A stretch of 7,269 nucleotides of DNA, taken from positions 1 to 7,269 of the forward strand of contig JALWNR010000130.1 in assembly GCA_027083715.1 (NCBI GenBank), read 5' to 3'. Each line of letters begins with the position of its first letter. The first letter of the stretch is position 1. The notes beneath the pieces are model-generated. The model did not search any database, had not been told where the DNA came from, and saw only the letters and a list, made by a program, of their open reading frames with translations. This document shows, piece by piece, positions 1-7,269 of this stretch. The DNA comes from Bacteroidales bacterium. Lineage in GTDB: Bacteria; Bacteroidota; Bacteroidia; Bacteroidales; NBLH01. The translations under genes were made by a program, and so were the position numbers.

Positions 1-124
1 GTTCCTGATTAAGCTCTTCTACATTTTTTTCAAGGAGTTCTTCCTGATTAAACTCTTCTGCATTTTCTTCGAGGAGTTCCTCATTATTTTCCTCTGTATT
101 TTCTTCCAAAAGTTCTTCTTGATT
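1..124 (-). repeat. In-frame tandem repeats coding a Glu-rich tail, units of 39 and 36 bases
   Basis: Read on the minus strand, the last visible codons form units of the type N-Q/N-E-E-L-L-E-E/K-N-x-E-E-(F/L): residues 1586-1597 (12 residues), 1598-1610 (13), 1611-1623 (13), then N-Q-E as the start of a fourth unit cut by the window edge. On the DNA level the plus-strand string 'ttcctgatta' recurs at 2 and 41 (39-base period) with most of the following bases shared; the third unit is shorter and more diverged. The array lies inside the coding frame of the giant exported protein and probably continues to the left. Confidence 0.85.
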
Positions 125-3100
125 TTTTTCCTGTATATTTTCACTATTTTCTTCTAAAGTTTGCTCCTCTATATTTTCAGTTTCTTCAAGCATAATTTCC
201 GGTTCAGTTTCTTCTTCTATTTCTTCTTCATATTCTTCGGTTTCTGTTTCTACTTCTTCATTATCGGCAGAACTTTCTATTTGATTATTGTTATTAAAAT
301 CTCCGGTTTCTTCTTTGGTACTTAAAGCAATGTTAATTTGGCTAAGAAAATTGTCTTTTGAGCGTTCACTTCCCGGAAAAAACATATAGGGATTATCTTC
401 ATCTTTCACAGGTGGTTTACGCTCTTTATCTTTTAAATTAACTATATAATCATTAAAATCGTCGTACGAAGAGATGCTTTTCATGGTTCCGCGAGTATAA
501 GTAAAAAAGAACCAGTCTTTTTTATTTAAAGCAATATAAATATTGATAATATCTCCGGTGCGGCGAGGAGCTAATTCAATATATCCATCAACCATTTTAT
601 TAATTGAATTTCCTTTAATACTACCAATCCCGATTTTTCCTTTTGATAAGAATGATTTACGAACCCTATTCCAAACCATTTCTACATCAGAAAAGAATAT
701 TGCTTTATCCATTTCTTTGGGTAATGAGGTAAAACCTCCCATTAATGCAATATCATTCATCATACTTTTGGATTTATCTAAACCCACTAATTCTTTAAAA
801 GCGGTTTGATAATCCTTATCCGTTACATCTACGGCTTCCAATTCATAAGACTGATTAAGTTTATCTGCCATATAGTTTAGGGCATCATCATTAAAATAAA
901 AATCTACTCCAAGCATTATATTCATACCAATTTTCATAGATTCCATATTGTAACGAAATTTGCCTGTTGAATTAAGTTTTACCTGACCTAAATCCAGCGG
1001 AAAAGTAAATTTACCCTCTCCAAGTGCTATACATAAACTTTTATGCATTGACATGTAGTTTCCTTCCTTTTCTCTGTTAACAAATTTCGCAGAATCCATT
1101 ACTTCGTAATATCCTGTTGAATCGTTGTAATAAAGCAAACCTCCTGCTTGAAAAAGTGTTTTATCTGCAAATTTTTTTCTGGTGGTCATAAATGCAGGAT
1201 ATACTCCTACTGAATCGTTTGTATTAAAAATAGCCGCATATAGCTTTCGTTTGTTTCTATCTTTTGGCACCTCCGGCAATGGAATGATAATACTGTCCGG
1301 ATTAATATCAGTATGAAAAGCCAACCAAAGACTATCTAGGCGATGTCCGCAATCATGGTGTAATTTTAAATATCCGTCAAAATTTAAGAATTTTCTTTGT
1401 GCTTCAATTTCTACATTACCATAATAAGAAAATTCGGGGCTTAATTTAAATTTATCTTTGGCTGCAATTTTTCCAAAAGCAATACTTTGCAAATTTTTAT
1501 CTACATAAATGGTATCAAAATGAATAATCGACATACTGTCTGTTCGATCATAATACTCATAATCCGCAGAAGCACCATATTTTTGGGCACTATATATTTT
1601 TACCGTAGCCGAATAAAATTTATGATAGCGGGAACTTGTGGTAGCAACAATCCGGGCATTGTTAAAAGGACGGATATTAGCTTTTTTTTCAATAAATACA
1701 GGTGCATCCGGATAAATATGTGCATCAGCAACCTTTATTAATTTCACCCCTTTGGCTGTTATTAAATGATTTTCAATATTGTATGATGATGTTCGCGCAA
1801 TAAAACTCAATGAGTCTTGACCTTGTCGAGTTGAAATAAATTTAGAACTAGCCATTAGCTCCTCTTGTGAGAAGGTTGTATCTTCTAATGAAACTTGATA
1901 ATCAGTCTCTGAATAGATTTGATATTTGCTGGTTAATGCTTCAAGTTCAGTAATATTTGTTACTAATGAATCGGTTTTTAAACGCTCCAACGTACCAATA
2001 TCAATTAAATCAACACCCATGTACCATGTAAAAAAATTCATATAACACAAATATTGATTATCAGGAAAATCAATATAAGAACTCTCTCCGATGGATGTAA
2101 ATAATCCGATATTATTTGAAAAATCAACATTTGCAGCCACATTATGTGTCAGGAGCGGTATCCTTCCAAACTCATCTGCTTGGAGATTAAAATCAGAAGT
2201 ATCAGTTTTAAACTTTTCTGCATTAAAAGTAAACGAATTTGAATTTAAATAAGCATTTTTAAAAGTAAGGGCTCCCTTTCCGGCTAAGATATCAGGTCTT
2301 AATTCCAAAGTTCCTGTAAATTTAGCTATATCATCATACATTTGAATGGTGTCTATGCTTGAAATTAGCATCTGATCGCGTGTTGGCTCCCAGTGTATAT
2401 AAGTAGAGTCTGCATAAGCAAGCGGATATTCTGTTGAAACAGAATCGCCCATTTGTTTATCCATTTCCAACCGGCTGGTGTATGTATTCATAGAATCAGG
2501 AAAGAAAATAAATTCATCAGAATAAATATGTGCATTTAAAAAATGTATTTTTCCGTTACCCTTTAATCCTTTATTATTCAATGTTATGGTATTTTCATAA
2601 TACCCTAAACCGTTAAATAAAGGAGCTGCTGCTGAATCTAAATGATGTACAAAGCCTAAGGAAGAATCTGGCTGAACGGTTAAATTTTCCTCAAAATCTG
2701 GAAAAATTCCTCCTGATTTAAACATCCCGTGAATATTAACATTTTTGCTTGTAATGGTATTTAAACTGTCTAAAACAAACGGATAGGCAATAAATTGTAC
2801 TTTATCTCTTTTATAAACCGTATCTTGCTGATTGTTTTTATCGTAAAAAACATAGGCAGTATCTCTGTTCTCTAAAATCGGATATTCAGGAAAAGTAATG
2901 TTTCCTGATTTGTTTTCACTCATATCTATTCTAAGTATTCCTGATAAATTTTCTACAACTGATGCAACAGGAGAATAAACATATAAGCTGTCCTCATTTT
3001 TTTTATCACTTCTGTAATGAAGTTTCAAAGAATCTATTTGTTGAAGATTTACCATAAAACTATCGTAATAGAAAGTCATCCCTTGTCCATACATATCTGC

Positions 3101-4879
3101 CAAGCCGGCTTTAAGTCTTCCATCAAAATCTATTTCCATATTTTCTTTTACTCGAACAATCCCGCCTTTGGGTAAAATACCTACTCTACGATTATTACTC
3201 AAAGCAAAGGGTTTTACTCCGTAAATGCTTAAAATGCCCGTATTAATATTTAATTCTGCATTAATTATTTTTTTAGGGTTTGAGGTGATTTCAATTTCAT
3301 CGTAATCTTTTAGTCTATGGCGCGCTTCTACATAGTCAAACAGTTTTTGTTCGGCATATGCAACTTGTGCATTATAATCATAATGAATAAATCCTTTTTT
3401 TGCCAGTATAATCATTAATTGACGAGTGTATTTTACATCTTTTTCTAAATAAGCAGCTAATTGAATAGGACCAAAAATAAACATGCCTTTTTTTACCATT
3501 CCGTTAATGGCTTCCAATGGATGAATATTATCCATAAGAGCCAGACGATTATATTCATCAAGGGTAAAAAAATTATATGAACGAAATACTGCTGTATGAT
3601 AGGTAGAAGCCGGTAAACTTCGGAAAGTAATTATTGTATCGCGTAAAGCAAAAGATATTTGCCGAACATTAATATCCAAGTCATGATAGGTGTCAATAAA
3701 AACACTTTGAATTTCATTCAAACGACTGTTTGTTAATACAACCATCTGTGTATCAATCAGAAAGCTTATGTCGATATCCGGTGTATATATCGAATCATCT
3801 TGAACGTATAAAGCTACTGTAGCATTACTGGCAGCAATTCTTTTCTTACTGAACGAAAAAGAAGTTGCTTCAGCTCTTGCTCGTAATTCATTTCCATTTC
3901 TAAATTGAACTATTGCTTTTTCTTGCTCATCTCCTGTACCTATAAACTTTGCTCCACGCATAAAAAAACCACCTGTATAATCAACATTTTTTACTACATT
4001 GGGTAGGTCAACACGTAATTCGTATGAATTAAATTGAGGATAACTGGCTTTTTCACCGGTTGCACCGGCAACTATTCGCTCATGTAACCAACCTAATATT
4101 TTTCCTTTAAAATAGTATTTATTGGTAAATTCTACGCTGTCTGCTTTAAGTTCGGGTTTTGTAAAACTCATACGGTAGTCGGAAAGCATTGCATAAACAC
4201 TGTCTTTTGAAAAATTTGCTCTTTCCCAACTGATTTTACCGCCTGTTCCTTTCCATGAGTTATTTGTCGGATAATACTGTCCTTTTGTGTTGTAAACATA
4301 AAAACTGTCTTTTTTTGAATAACAAATCAGGTTTGTTTTGCTAAAATCAATACGTAGTCCTTCTGATTCATTAAACACAATTTTGTAATCCTGCGAATCA
4401 TATTTCCAGACTACTGCCCGATTTTCAAAAAAGCTAAGGCTGTCAACAAACAAATGTACTGAATTGATTAAACGATTTATTTTTACTGCATTATAGTTTT
4501 TTTGCCGGCTGTAAAATTCCAGAGCTTTTGTCCATTTACTCAGATTCGACAACTGCCGATCATTGTTTAACAGACTGTTATACAATGTGATAAAATCATA
4601 AAAATGAGGATATGGGTTGGAACGTTTCTTCAACATATTGTTGGATAGCTGAAGAATCAGTTCTTTCTGTTTCAAATTTAATTTGCCGGAGTTCCATAAA
4701 CCGGAAAAAGTCATAAAAGCAGCATCTGTAAGCTCTTTTTTATAAGATTTTTGTAAAAACACCTGTAATTCGTTCAGATATGCAGTATCAGTACTGAATT
4801 TAAACCTTTGGGCTTTTATTTCTGCTACTTGCAAAAACAGGAATATGGTAATGAAATATATTTTTAATCTTAGAAACAT
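1..4879 (-). CDS. Giant exported beta-rich protein of unknown function (partial, 3' end outside window)
   Basis: Open frame of 1626 codons without a stop, running off the left edge. The ATG at 4879-4877 is followed by a Sec signal peptide: basic start (R4, K6), hydrophobic residues 7-19, likely cleavage after I-K-A23 before Q24. The stop upstream at 4931-4933 leaves no other ATG. Seen in order: a helical region (about 24-145); a beta-rich region (about 146-450); a helical winged-helix-like insert (453-533) with a 'KKGFIHYD' turn at 494-501; a long beta-rich region (about 534-1350) with a repeat at 774-792 and 867-885 and a 'DNQYLCYM' motif at 940-947; a C-terminal domain (1353-1518) with 'FFSDVEMVW' and 'RRTGDIINIY' (1439-1448); and an acidic tail from 1520 on. 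I recognise this architecture as a large conserved Bacteroidota envelope protein family without an established name. A periplasmic or outer-membrane location is inferred from the signal peptide and beta content. Resemblance to LptA/OstA-like beta folds is only a guess. No catalytic motif was recognised. Confidence 0.9.
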   Translation of the reverse strand, partial: MFLRLKIYFITIFLFLQVAEIKAQRFKFSTDTAYLNELQVFLQKSYKKELTDAAFMTFSGLWNSGKLNLKQKELILQLSNNMLKKRSNPYPHFYDFITLYNSLLNNDRQLSNLSKWTKALEFYSRQKNYNAVKINRLINSVHLFVDSLSFFENRAVVWKYDSQDYKIVFNESEGLRIDFSKTNLICYSKKDSFYVYNTKGQYYPTNNSWKGTGGKISWERANFSKDSVYAMLSDYRMSFTKPELKADSVEFTNKYYFKGKILGWLHERIVAGATGEKASYPQFNSYELRVDLPNVVKNVDYTGGFFMRGAKFIGTGDEQEKAIVQFRNGNELRARAEATSFSFSKKRIAASNATVALYVQDDSIYTPDIDISFLIDTQMVVLTNSRLNEIQSVFIDTYHDLDINVRQISFALRDTIITFRSLPASTYHTAVFRSYNFFTLDEYNRLALMDNIHPLEAINGMVKKGMFIFGPIQLAAYLEKDVKYTRQLMIILAKKGFIHYDYNAQVAYAEQKLFDYVEARHRLKDYDEIEITSNPKKIINAELNINTGILSIYGVKPFALSNNRRVGILPKGGIVRVKENMEIDFDGRLKAGLADMYGQGMTFYYDSFMVNLQQIDSLKLHYRSDKKNEDSLYVYSPVASVVENLSGILRIDMSENKSGNITFPEYPILENRDTAYVFYDKNNQQDTVYKRDKVQFIAYPFVLDSLNTITSKNVNIHGMFKSGGIFPDFEENLTVQPDSSLGFVHHLDSAAAPLFNGLGYYENTITLNNKGLKGNGKIHFLNAHIYSDEFIFFPDSMNTYTSRLEMDKQMGDSVSTEYPLAYADSTYIHWEPTRDQMLISSIDTIQMYDDIAKFTGTLELRPDILAGKGALTFKNAYLNSNSFTFNAEKFKTDTSDFNLQADEFGRIPLLTHNVAANVDFSNNIGLFTSIGESSYIDFPDNQYLCYMNFFTWYMGVDLIDIGTLERLKTDSLVTNITELEALTSKYQIYSETDYQVSLEDTTFSQEELMASSKFISTRQGQDSLSFIARTSSYNIENHLITAKGVKLIKVADAHIYPDAPVFIEKKANIRPFNNARIVATTSSRYHKFYSATVKIYSAQKYGASADYEYYDRTDSMSIIHFDTIYVDKNLQSIAFGKIAAKDKFKLSPEFSYYGNVEIEAQRKFLNFDGYLKLHHDCGHRLDSLWLAFHTDINPDSIIIPLPEVPKDRNKRKLYAAIFNTNDSVGVYPAFMTTRKKFADKTLFQAGGLLYYNDSTGYYEVMDSAKFVNREKEGNYMSMHKSLCIALGEGKFTFPLDLGQVKLNSTGKFRYNMESMKIGMNIMLGVDFYFNDDALNYMADKLNQSYELEAVDVTDKDYQTAFKELVGLDKSKSMMNDIALMGGFTSLPKEMDKAIFFSDVEMVWNRVRKSFLSKGKIGIGSIKGNSINKMVDGYIELAPRRTGDIINIYIALNKKDWFFFTYTRGTMKSISSYDDFNDYIVNLKDKERKPPVKDEDNPYMFFPGSERSKDNFLSQINIALSTKEETGDFNNNNQIESSADNEEVETETEEYEEEIEEETEPEIMLEETENIEEQTLEENSENIQEKNQEELLEENTEENNEELLEENAEEFNQEELLEKNVEELNQE
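4811..4879 (-). other. Sec signal peptide coding segment of the giant protein
   Basis: Codons 1-23 give a short basic N-terminus, a hydrophobic core (Y-F-I-T-I-F-L-F-L) and an A at position 23 followed by Q, the cleavage context often seen in Bacteroidota (I-K-A then Q). There is no Cys just after the site, so a lipoprotein is unlikely. This is the main evidence that the protein leaves the cytoplasm. Confidence 0.8.
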
Positions 4880-5021
4880 GAACAATACGAATAATACTTT
4901 AAGATAACGAAATACTAAAAATTTTAATTGTTAAAGATACAGGATTTTTATTTATTGATAATCTTTTTCTTTACGAAATGAATGTAGGAAGATTCAAGCA
5001 ACTAATTTATAAAATATTTCC

Positions 5022-5034
5022 ATAGGCGACCTAT
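5022..5034 (-). terminator. Short inverted repeat just after the stop of the 520-residue gene (weak terminator candidate)
   Basis: ATAGG-CGA-CCTAT is a perfect 5-base stem with a 3-base loop, beginning 3 bases after the TAA (5040-5038) of the helical protein gene. On the minus strand it is followed by GGAAATATTTTAT, which is AT-rich but not a clean T run, so termination would be weak. It could equally be a processing site between two cotranscribed genes, or chance. Confidence 0.25.
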
Positions 5035-5037
5035 AGT

Positions 5038-6600
5038 TTAACTTTTTTCGCTAAGCTGAATTCTTTTTATAGCCTTTTCCCTGATAATCTCCTGATTTGA
5101 GCGATTTTCAATCTTACTCTCCAGCCACGAAATAATGTCAAAATAGAGGAAAGCACGTTTTTCATAAGCATTGTTTCGTAAAGGCAATAAATCTTTTTTC
5201 AAATCAATAAATGCTTGTTTGAGTTCTTCGGGCAAAATTTTAGCCAATTTGCGTAAAAACTTTAAAATATATTGCTGATAAAGATGAAAATCCGATTTTT
5301 TGGTCAGATAACGGTATGTGGAGCGTATATGATAATCAATCAACTCATTATCACCTAATTCCCAATGGCTGATTAAATTTAATATACGGGCAAAACCATG
5401 AATATCCGAACGAATATTCACATCCTTAGCATTAATAATTTTGTTCAGCCAAAAAATACTTTTTTGATAATCTTCATCGCCAAAATACATGCAAGCAAAT
5501 TTGTAATAAAAAATAGTCAAACTATGCGTATCAAGACTTGCTTCATATTTTTTCAAACCTTCGGCAATTCCGGGGATAATTTTTGTTCCTTCGGTAAACT
5601 CACCCAGCATAAAATATTTGTTAATTTTATGAATGGATGAATATTTAAAAATTTGTCGTTCTATATTAAAAGTCGATTTTAACCCTTTTATATTAGGAAT
5701 ATTTTCAAATTTTTTTGAATATTCTTCAAATTCACTCAGCCGGAGTAATTTAAATTGTGCTGCCAGCAGATTATTAAACGCCTTTATATAATACTCAATT
5801 TTCGGAACCACTTTTTCAGGATGTTCTTCAAACAGACGATACCATTTTTTTGCATATTGATAGCCCCGCTCATTATCCTGAATAAAAAAGTAATATCCGG
5901 TAAACGAATGATACAAAAACATTTTTTCGTTAAAAGTTAATTTATCCTCATCAAAAGCAGGAAGTGATGAATACAGGAATTGCGTGGCACGTTCAAAATC
6001 AGCAGCATTACGTATAAAACCAATCTGCAAATAAAAAGAGTAAAGTTTTATGGTCAGATTTTGAAAAATTCGTGTATTACGGATGCGTTTTGCCAGCTGT
6101 TCTGTCTCGTTAACCAATTTCAAAACACTGTCCATAATATCCGTACGGATAGATTTTGTAAGCAGTTTTTTCTCAAACTCAAGAACTTCAAACAACAGCA
6201 ACACTTTATCGTAATTTTCCGCCATTTGGCGTGTTTTTTCTAAAATTTTCCAGCACTGATCAATTAATGATTTGTTGTAGAGTAAATTAGCATAAATTAA
6301 CAATTCCCTTATTTTTATCTCAATATCATCATCTGGATTGTAATTGGCAAGGCTTTGTAAAATCTGTCGGTACAAATGAGCTTTCAGGTTAGATATCTGA
6401 GCCGGTTTAATGGATTTTTCAGCTTCCAGAATACGTGCTTCATCATAATCCTGATATTTATCAATCAGATTGAACAGTTTGATAAATTTTGCTTCCTCTT
6501 TACTTTTTCCTTTGCTTACAAATACTTTAAAATATCTTTTCTCAGCCGCAGTAAGCGATTTTATTAATTGATATAAATGATCCGTATTATTTTTAGACAT
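5038..6600 (-). CDS. Conserved all-helical cytoplasmic protein of unknown function (520 residues)
   Basis: Complete frame with ATG at 6600-6598 and TAA at 5040-5038. An in-frame stop at 6621-6619 means no earlier start is possible. The protein has no signal peptide and no membrane segment. It is rich in Leu, Lys, Tyr and Phe in regular helical spacing throughout, suggesting a TPR-like alpha-solenoid scaffold, though no canonical TPR consensus was confirmed. The N-terminal block has 'LTAAEKRYFK' (16-25) and 'QISNLKAHLYRQILQSL' (68-84), and the C-terminus has 'LYFDIISWLESK' (485-496). I recognise this combination as a family frequent in Bacteroidota and usually left as hypothetical. A protein-interaction role is inference only; no enzyme motif is visible. 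It lies 158 bases upstream of the giant exported protein gene on the same strand and diverges from leuA. Confidence 0.88.
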   Translation of the reverse strand: MSKNNTDHLYQLIKSLTAAEKRYFKVFVSKGKSKEEAKFIKLFNLIDKYQDYDEARILEAEKSIKPAQISNLKAHLYRQILQSLANYNPDDDIEIKIRELLIYANLLYNKSLIDQCWKILEKTRQMAENYDKVLLLFEVLEFEKKLLTKSIRTDIMDSVLKLVNETEQLAKRIRNTRIFQNLTIKLYSFYLQIGFIRNAADFERATQFLYSSLPAFDEDKLTFNEKMFLYHSFTGYYFFIQDNERGYQYAKKWYRLFEEHPEKVVPKIEYYIKAFNNLLAAQFKLLRLSEFEEYSKKFENIPNIKGLKSTFNIERQIFKYSSIHKINKYFMLGEFTEGTKIIPGIAEGLKKYEASLDTHSLTIFYYKFACMYFGDEDYQKSIFWLNKIINAKDVNIRSDIHGFARILNLISHWELGDNELIDYHIRSTYRYLTKKSDFHLYQQYILKFLRKLAKILPEELKQAFIDLKKDLLPLRNNAYEKRAFLYFDIISWLESKIENRSNQEIIREKAIKRIQLSEKS

Positions 6601-6650
6601 CGTAATTTTTTCTAATTTTTAGAGATAATAATATGTTGATTTTTAGTAAA

Positions 6651-6663
6651 TTATTGTCAATAA
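6651..6663. promoter_or_regulatory. Perfect 13-base palindrome in the divergent intergenic region (operator candidate)
   Basis: TTATTG-T-CAATAA has 6-base arms around a single central base and lies between the divergent 520-residue gene and leuA. It is 51 bases from the former start and 112 bases from the latter. Each arm supplies a TTG, one on each strand, as in a Bacteroidota -33 box. For leuA, the TTG at 6654-6656 is followed after 21 bases by TAATTTAA (6678-6685), a partial match to the TAnnTTTG -7 box. The palindrome is seen directly; a regulatory role is inference, and AT-rich DNA yields such palindromes by chance. Confidence 0.3.
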
Positions 6664-6775
6664 CGTGCTTAAAAACATAATTTAAAGACAGTAATATTAT
6701 AAAATATTGGTTTCACTAGAAAATTCTTTGTTCGTAAAATTGTCCTGCAAATCTAATGAAAATTTAAAATCTTTT

Positions 6776-7269
6776 ATGATGGAAGACAGAGTATATGTTT
6801 TTGACACCACATTGCGCGACGGCGAACAAGTTCCCGGTTGCCAGTTGAACACTTTGGAGAAAATTGAAGTGGCAAAGGCTCTCGAAGTGCTTGGTGTTGA
6901 TATTATCGAAGCCGGTTTTCCTATTTCAAGTCCCGGCGATTTTAACTCTGTAGTTGAAATTTCAAAAGTGATAAAAAATCCAACCATTTGTGCATTAACA
7001 CGTGCTGTTGAAAAAGATATTGAAGTGGCTGCCGAAGCACTAAAACATGCCAAACGCGGAAGAATTCATACCGGTATTGGAACATCCTATTACCATATTT
7101 ACAACAAACTTCGTTCAAATCCTGATGAAATTATTGAGCGGGCTATTGCAGCCGTAAAATATGCCAAAAGATTTGTGGAAGATGTAGAGTTTTATGCTGA
7201 AGATGCCGGACGTACTGAAAATGAATACCTTGCACGTGTTGTTGAAGCGGTAATTGCCGCAGGGGCAAC
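6776..7269 (+). CDS. leuA: 2-isopropylmalate synthase, N-terminal part (3' end outside window)
   Basis: The enzyme condenses acetyl-CoA with 2-oxoisovalerate to 2-isopropylmalate, the first committed step of leucine synthesis in the cytoplasm. 164 codons are visible. The HMGL-like TIM-barrel start '[13 protein letters not shown]' (residues 9-21) carries the catalytic Arg14 and metal-binding Asp15. It is followed by '[12 protein letters not shown]', 'RIHTGIGTS' (H98) and '[11 protein letters not shown]' (E142-D143), all in the usual family order. The downstream metal-binding His pair and the regulatory C-terminal domain lie outside the window. Two adjacent ATGs (6776 and 6779) are possible; the second would give the M-E-D-R start resembling relatives, and no in-frame ATG lies between the upstream stop at 6692-6694 and 6776. 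A homocitrate or citramalate synthase is the main alternative, but the 'VPGCQLNT' segment favours LeuA. It is divergent from the 520-residue gene, with a 175-base gap. Confidence 0.93.
   Translation, partial: MMEDRVYVFDTTLRDGEQVPGCQLNTLEKIEVAKALEVLGVDIIEAGFPISSPGDFNSVVEISKVIKNPTICALTRAVEKDIEVAAEALKHAKRGRIHTGIGTSYYHIYNKLRSNPDEIIERAIAAVKYAKRFVEDVEFYAEDAGRTENEYLARVVEAVIAAGA

Noticed and set aside
1..270. Pyrimidine-rich plus strand considered as a triplex-forming (H-DNA) or regulatory tract
   Set aside because: Roughly two thirds pyrimidine with frequent interruptions, and fully explained by Glu codons (GAA/GAG) read on the minus strand.
543..809. Plus-strand open frame of 88 codons
   Set aside because: It lies fully inside the conserved C-terminal domain coding region of the giant minus-strand gene and its translation has no recognisable protein features.
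1487..1741. Plus-strand open frame of 84 codons
   Set aside because: It is antisense to the continuous giant minus-strand frame, has low-complexity Ile/Arg-rich content and no support of its own.
4932..4939. TATCTTTA on the minus strand, 53 bases before the giant gene, as a Bacteroidota -7 box
   Set aside because: It partly matches TAnnTTTG, but no TTG is found at the expected -33 spacing.
5398..6567. Four plus-strand open frames of 61-87 codons opposite the 520-residue gene
   Set aside because: They are Phe/Ile/Cys-rich antisense shadows of a well-supported helical protein gene.
6672..6679. TATGTTTT on the minus strand as a -7 box for the 520-residue gene
   Set aside because: It has the TAnnTTT pattern but lacks the final G and a -33 TTG at the right spacing; too weak to annotate.
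6756..6767. Mini-frame ATG AAA ATT TAA just before leuA, considered as a leader peptide
   Set aside because: It has only three codons (M-K-I), no Leu codons and no attenuator hairpin, so it is most likely chance in AT-rich DNA.
6697..7053. Minus-strand open frame of 118 codons
   Set aside because: It is antisense to the LeuA N-terminus, which has clear family motifs; its Ser/Thr-rich translation resembles no protein I know.

Overview
The window reads as chromosomal DNA of a member of the Bacteroidota (Bacteroidetes), probably close to the Bacteroidales/Marinilabiliales. The evidence is AT-rich DNA without clear Shine-Dalgarno sequences, a LeuA N-terminus of the type I associate with this phylum, and two large proteins whose sequence patterns I recognise only from Bacteroidota genomes. 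No mobile element, CRISPR array, tRNA or rRNA is visible.

Layout: nearly 70% of the window (1-4879, minus strand) is one giant reading frame of at least 1626 codons that runs off the left edge. It encodes an exported, mostly beta-strand protein with a signal peptide, a helical N-terminal part, a small winged-helix-like insert, about 800 residues of repetitive beta structure, a conserved C-terminal domain and a very glutamate-rich tail of 12-13-residue repeats. It has no stop codon in the window and is missed if only closed frames are listed. A 158-base gap containing a short inverted repeat separates it from a 520-residue, all-helical, apparently cytoplasmic protein (5038-6600, minus strand) with no assigned function. 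A 175-base divergent intergenic region with a perfect 13-base palindrome follows, and then the first 164 codons of leuA (2-isopropylmalate synthase, plus strand), which run off the right edge.

Working together: the two minus-strand genes may share transcription, but the gap is long enough that this is uncertain. leuA is divergent and belongs to leucine biosynthesis; nothing in the sequence ties it functionally to the other two. The least described part is the giant exported protein. Its internal repeats, the winged-helix-like insert in an exported protein and the acidic repeat tail are the points most worth a second look. I see no clear evidence of a new multi-gene system here.
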